Shown here piece by piece: positions 62,976-64,000 of a stretch of DNA of 64,000 bases. Source of the DNA: Spirochaetia bacterium (GTDB lineage: Bacteria; Spirochaetota; Spirochaetia; Treponematales; Treponemataceae); assembly GCA_900769325.1 (NCBI GenBank), contig CAAGGF010000064.1, positions 62,001 through 126,000 on the forward strand, given 5' to 3'. The notes under the pieces were generated by a model, which ran no database searches, was not told where the DNA came from, and saw only the letters and a list, made by a program, of their open reading frames with translations. How positions within the stretch are numbered: position 1 is the first letter of the stretch; every line of letters begins with the position of its first letter. The translations under genes and the position numbers were made by a program.

Positions 62976-63377
62976 TTAAATCGGTTCCTCTTCCAGAAAA
63001 TTTTCAGAAGATTTTTCGCCCGTATCTTCACCGGAAGAAATGCAGGATTCTTCAATTTTGCTTAAAATTGCAAGCGTAGAATTTATTACTTCTTTTAAAA
63101 CTGTAAATTTCTGCGTTAAATTCACCTTGTAAAAAATCTGAGTTCCAACTTTATGAGGAACAATTATTCCGTTTTCTTTTAAAATCCGCAAATGATGGGA
63201 AATTGCAGGACGCGACAATTCCTGTTTTGCAGAAAGGTTCGTTACATTTATTCCTTCAGGTCCAGCTTCTATAATATCAAAAATTATCTTCTGCCTATAT
63301 TTATCGCCGAACGCAAGAAAAAGCGGCGTACAGATTCTGAATGCCTTTAAAATTCGTTTTACTTCTTCAATATCCAT
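62976..63377 (-). CDS. ArsR-family transcriptional regulator
   Basis: A 133-residue winged-helix repressor of the ArsR type. The recognition part is LSAKQELSRPAISHHLRILKENGIIVPHKVGTQIFYKVN, and the N-terminal helix FGDKYRQKIIFDII is also typical. No cysteine pair for metal sensing is visible in the HTH, so the signal may not be a metal. It is divergent from the RND-type transporter and probably controls it through the palindrome at 63459. AAGGA precedes the ATG, with TGTTATGAT as a likely extended -10. Confidence 0.87.
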   Translation of the reverse strand: MDIEEVKRILKAFRICTPLFLAFGDKYRQKIIFDIIEAGPEGINVTNLSAKQELSRPAISHHLRILKENGIIVPHKVGTQIFYKVNLTQKFTVLKEVINSTLAILSKIEESCISSGEDTGEKSSENFLEEEPI

Positions 63378-63417
63378 ATTAATTCCTTATCATAACAAAT
63401 TATTTTTTTATATTTTA

Positions 63418-63491
63418 TTGACATTAAGATTTAATATAATTATATTTGTAAAAAAATTCAAGCGTTAAATATTTAAACATTTAAACGCTTG
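63418..63491 (+). promoter_or_regulatory. Promoter and ArsR-type operator of the RND transporter
   Basis: TTGACA (63418-63423), 17 bp and TATATT (63441-63446) form a strong promoter. Just after the expected start, 63459-63491 is a large inverted repeat: arms CAAGCGTT (63459-63466) and AACGCTTG (63484-63491), with AT-rich centre ATATTTAAACATTTA. The divergent ArsR protein is the likely ligand. Confidence 0.68.
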
Positions 63492-63522
63492 CACAAATAA
63501 AAAGAATACGGAGATTTTTAAA

Positions 63523-64000
63523 ATGAAACTCAAATCTTTTTTCAAACATCCAAAAATCATCATCGCATTCTGTCTTGCATTGACAGTATTTTTCGCCTGT
63601 TTCATCAACGGTCTTTCAATTCAGAATTCAATCCGCGACTGGCTCCCAGAAACAAACGAATCCAGAACAAGGCTTGAACAGACTGAACAGGATTTTGGAA
63701 GCATGATTATAATCGGTGTTTCCCTAAAAACGCAGCGAGGACCTTTCCTTACAAAAGAAAACATCGAAACAGTCCGCCAAATTTCTGAACGCGCTCTTTC
63801 AATTAGTGAAGTCGATGATGTAATTTCCCTTACGAACATCGATTTTGTTCAGGATGTAAACGGAACAATTTCAGCAACAAACTTGATTCCAGAAGAATAC
63901 ACCGGAACAAAAGAAGACATCAAAAAAATCAAAAATTCACTCCTTGAATGGGAGGAAATGTACGACAAAGTTCTTCTAAACGAAAAAGGAAATGCAACTC
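63523..64000 (+). CDS. RND/MMPL-family transporter (N-terminal part, runs off the window)
   Basis: The first 159 residues of a membrane transporter; the gene continues past 64000. An N-terminal helix (KIIIAFCLALTVFFACFIN) is followed by the periplasmic opening LSIQNSIRDWLPETNESRTRLEQTEQDFGSM, typical of RND-superfamily MMPL/SecDF-like exporters that begin with a conserved porter domain. GGAG lies 8 nt before ATG 63523. A divergent ArsR regulator and operator suggest inducible export of a lipid or small molecule. The substrate cannot be told from the fragment. Confidence 0.75.
   Translation, partial: MKLKSFFKHPKIIIAFCLALTVFFACFINGLSIQNSIRDWLPETNESRTRLEQTEQDFGSMIIIGVSLKTQRGPFLTKENIETVRQISERALSISEVDDVISLTNIDFVQDVNGTISATNLIPEEYTGTKEDIKKIKNSLLEWEEMYDKVLLNEKGNAT

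Overview
The window looks like chromosome of a low-GC spirochaete, most likely a host- or gut-associated Treponema. The supporting signs are many Cys-lipidated exported proteins with loose spirochaetal lipoboxes, several class III cyclase and FecR-type surface genes, a ~1470-residue membrane-anchored coiled-coil protein resembling the spirochaete SpiroCoCo type, TonB/ExbBD beside a large TPR protein, and an NADP-type glutamate dehydrogenase. The genus assignment is inference from content; no rRNA or tRNA gene was found in the window.

Layout. (1) 1-1621: a short XRE regulator, read -, with an in-frame stop at a CTT-TAA site, divergent from a membrane acyltransferase. Four copies of TAAAACAATGT lie between them on the promoters and ribosome binding site. 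(2) 1640-10080: two HU-type genes (one fused to a membrane segment and a LysM-like domain), an HD-GYP phosphodiesterase, a GH13 amylase, mnmG and a CBS/DHH pyrophosphatase. Several of these have a -10 box 6-7 nt before a start codon without Shine-Dalgarno, which suggests leaderless mRNAs. (3) 10081-14868: gdhA, short palindromic repeats, and an AT-rich restriction-modification pair that looks acquired. (4) 14864-16609: a thiol/iron-sulphur redox cluster (TlpA-like protein, 48-residue CXXC membrane protein, polyferredoxin). (5) 16754-22706: two class III adenylate cyclases in back-to-back loci; one is coupled to an M48 lipoprotein and an SH3 protein. (6) 22672-37509: continuing from the second cyclase, a FecR/FN3-like protein, a beta-barrel-like protein and four large, partly paralogous lipoproteins with beta-helix features. 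(7) 37583-38149: a YefM-YoeB toxin-antitoxin pair with three GTAC operator cores spaced exactly 12 bp. (8) 56955 down to 38230, all on -: an exported protein, a TPR protein, an outer-membrane protein, ExbB, ExbD, TonB, a HAD phosphatase, the giant coiled-coil protein, an SH3 lipoprotein, ABC-F, GalE and an M20 peptidase. (9) 56981-64000: a 1508-residue dehydratase-activase-like ASKHA protein, a polyprenyl synthase, a small membrane protein, an ArsR regulator and a divergent RND/MMPL transporter that runs off the end.

How the genes fit together. Much of the window is envelope biology: surface acylation, exported redox, TonB-type energy transduction to an outer-membrane protein, and a cyclase-headed operon for a set of surface lipoproteins. 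The best candidate for an undescribed system is the overlapping cyclase-FecR-barrel-lipoprotein locus (20478-37509). The TPR/OMP/ExbBD/TonB/coiled-coil operon and the operator-rich XRE-acyltransferase switch are also worth attention. Protein functions come from motif recognition only; no database search was possible.
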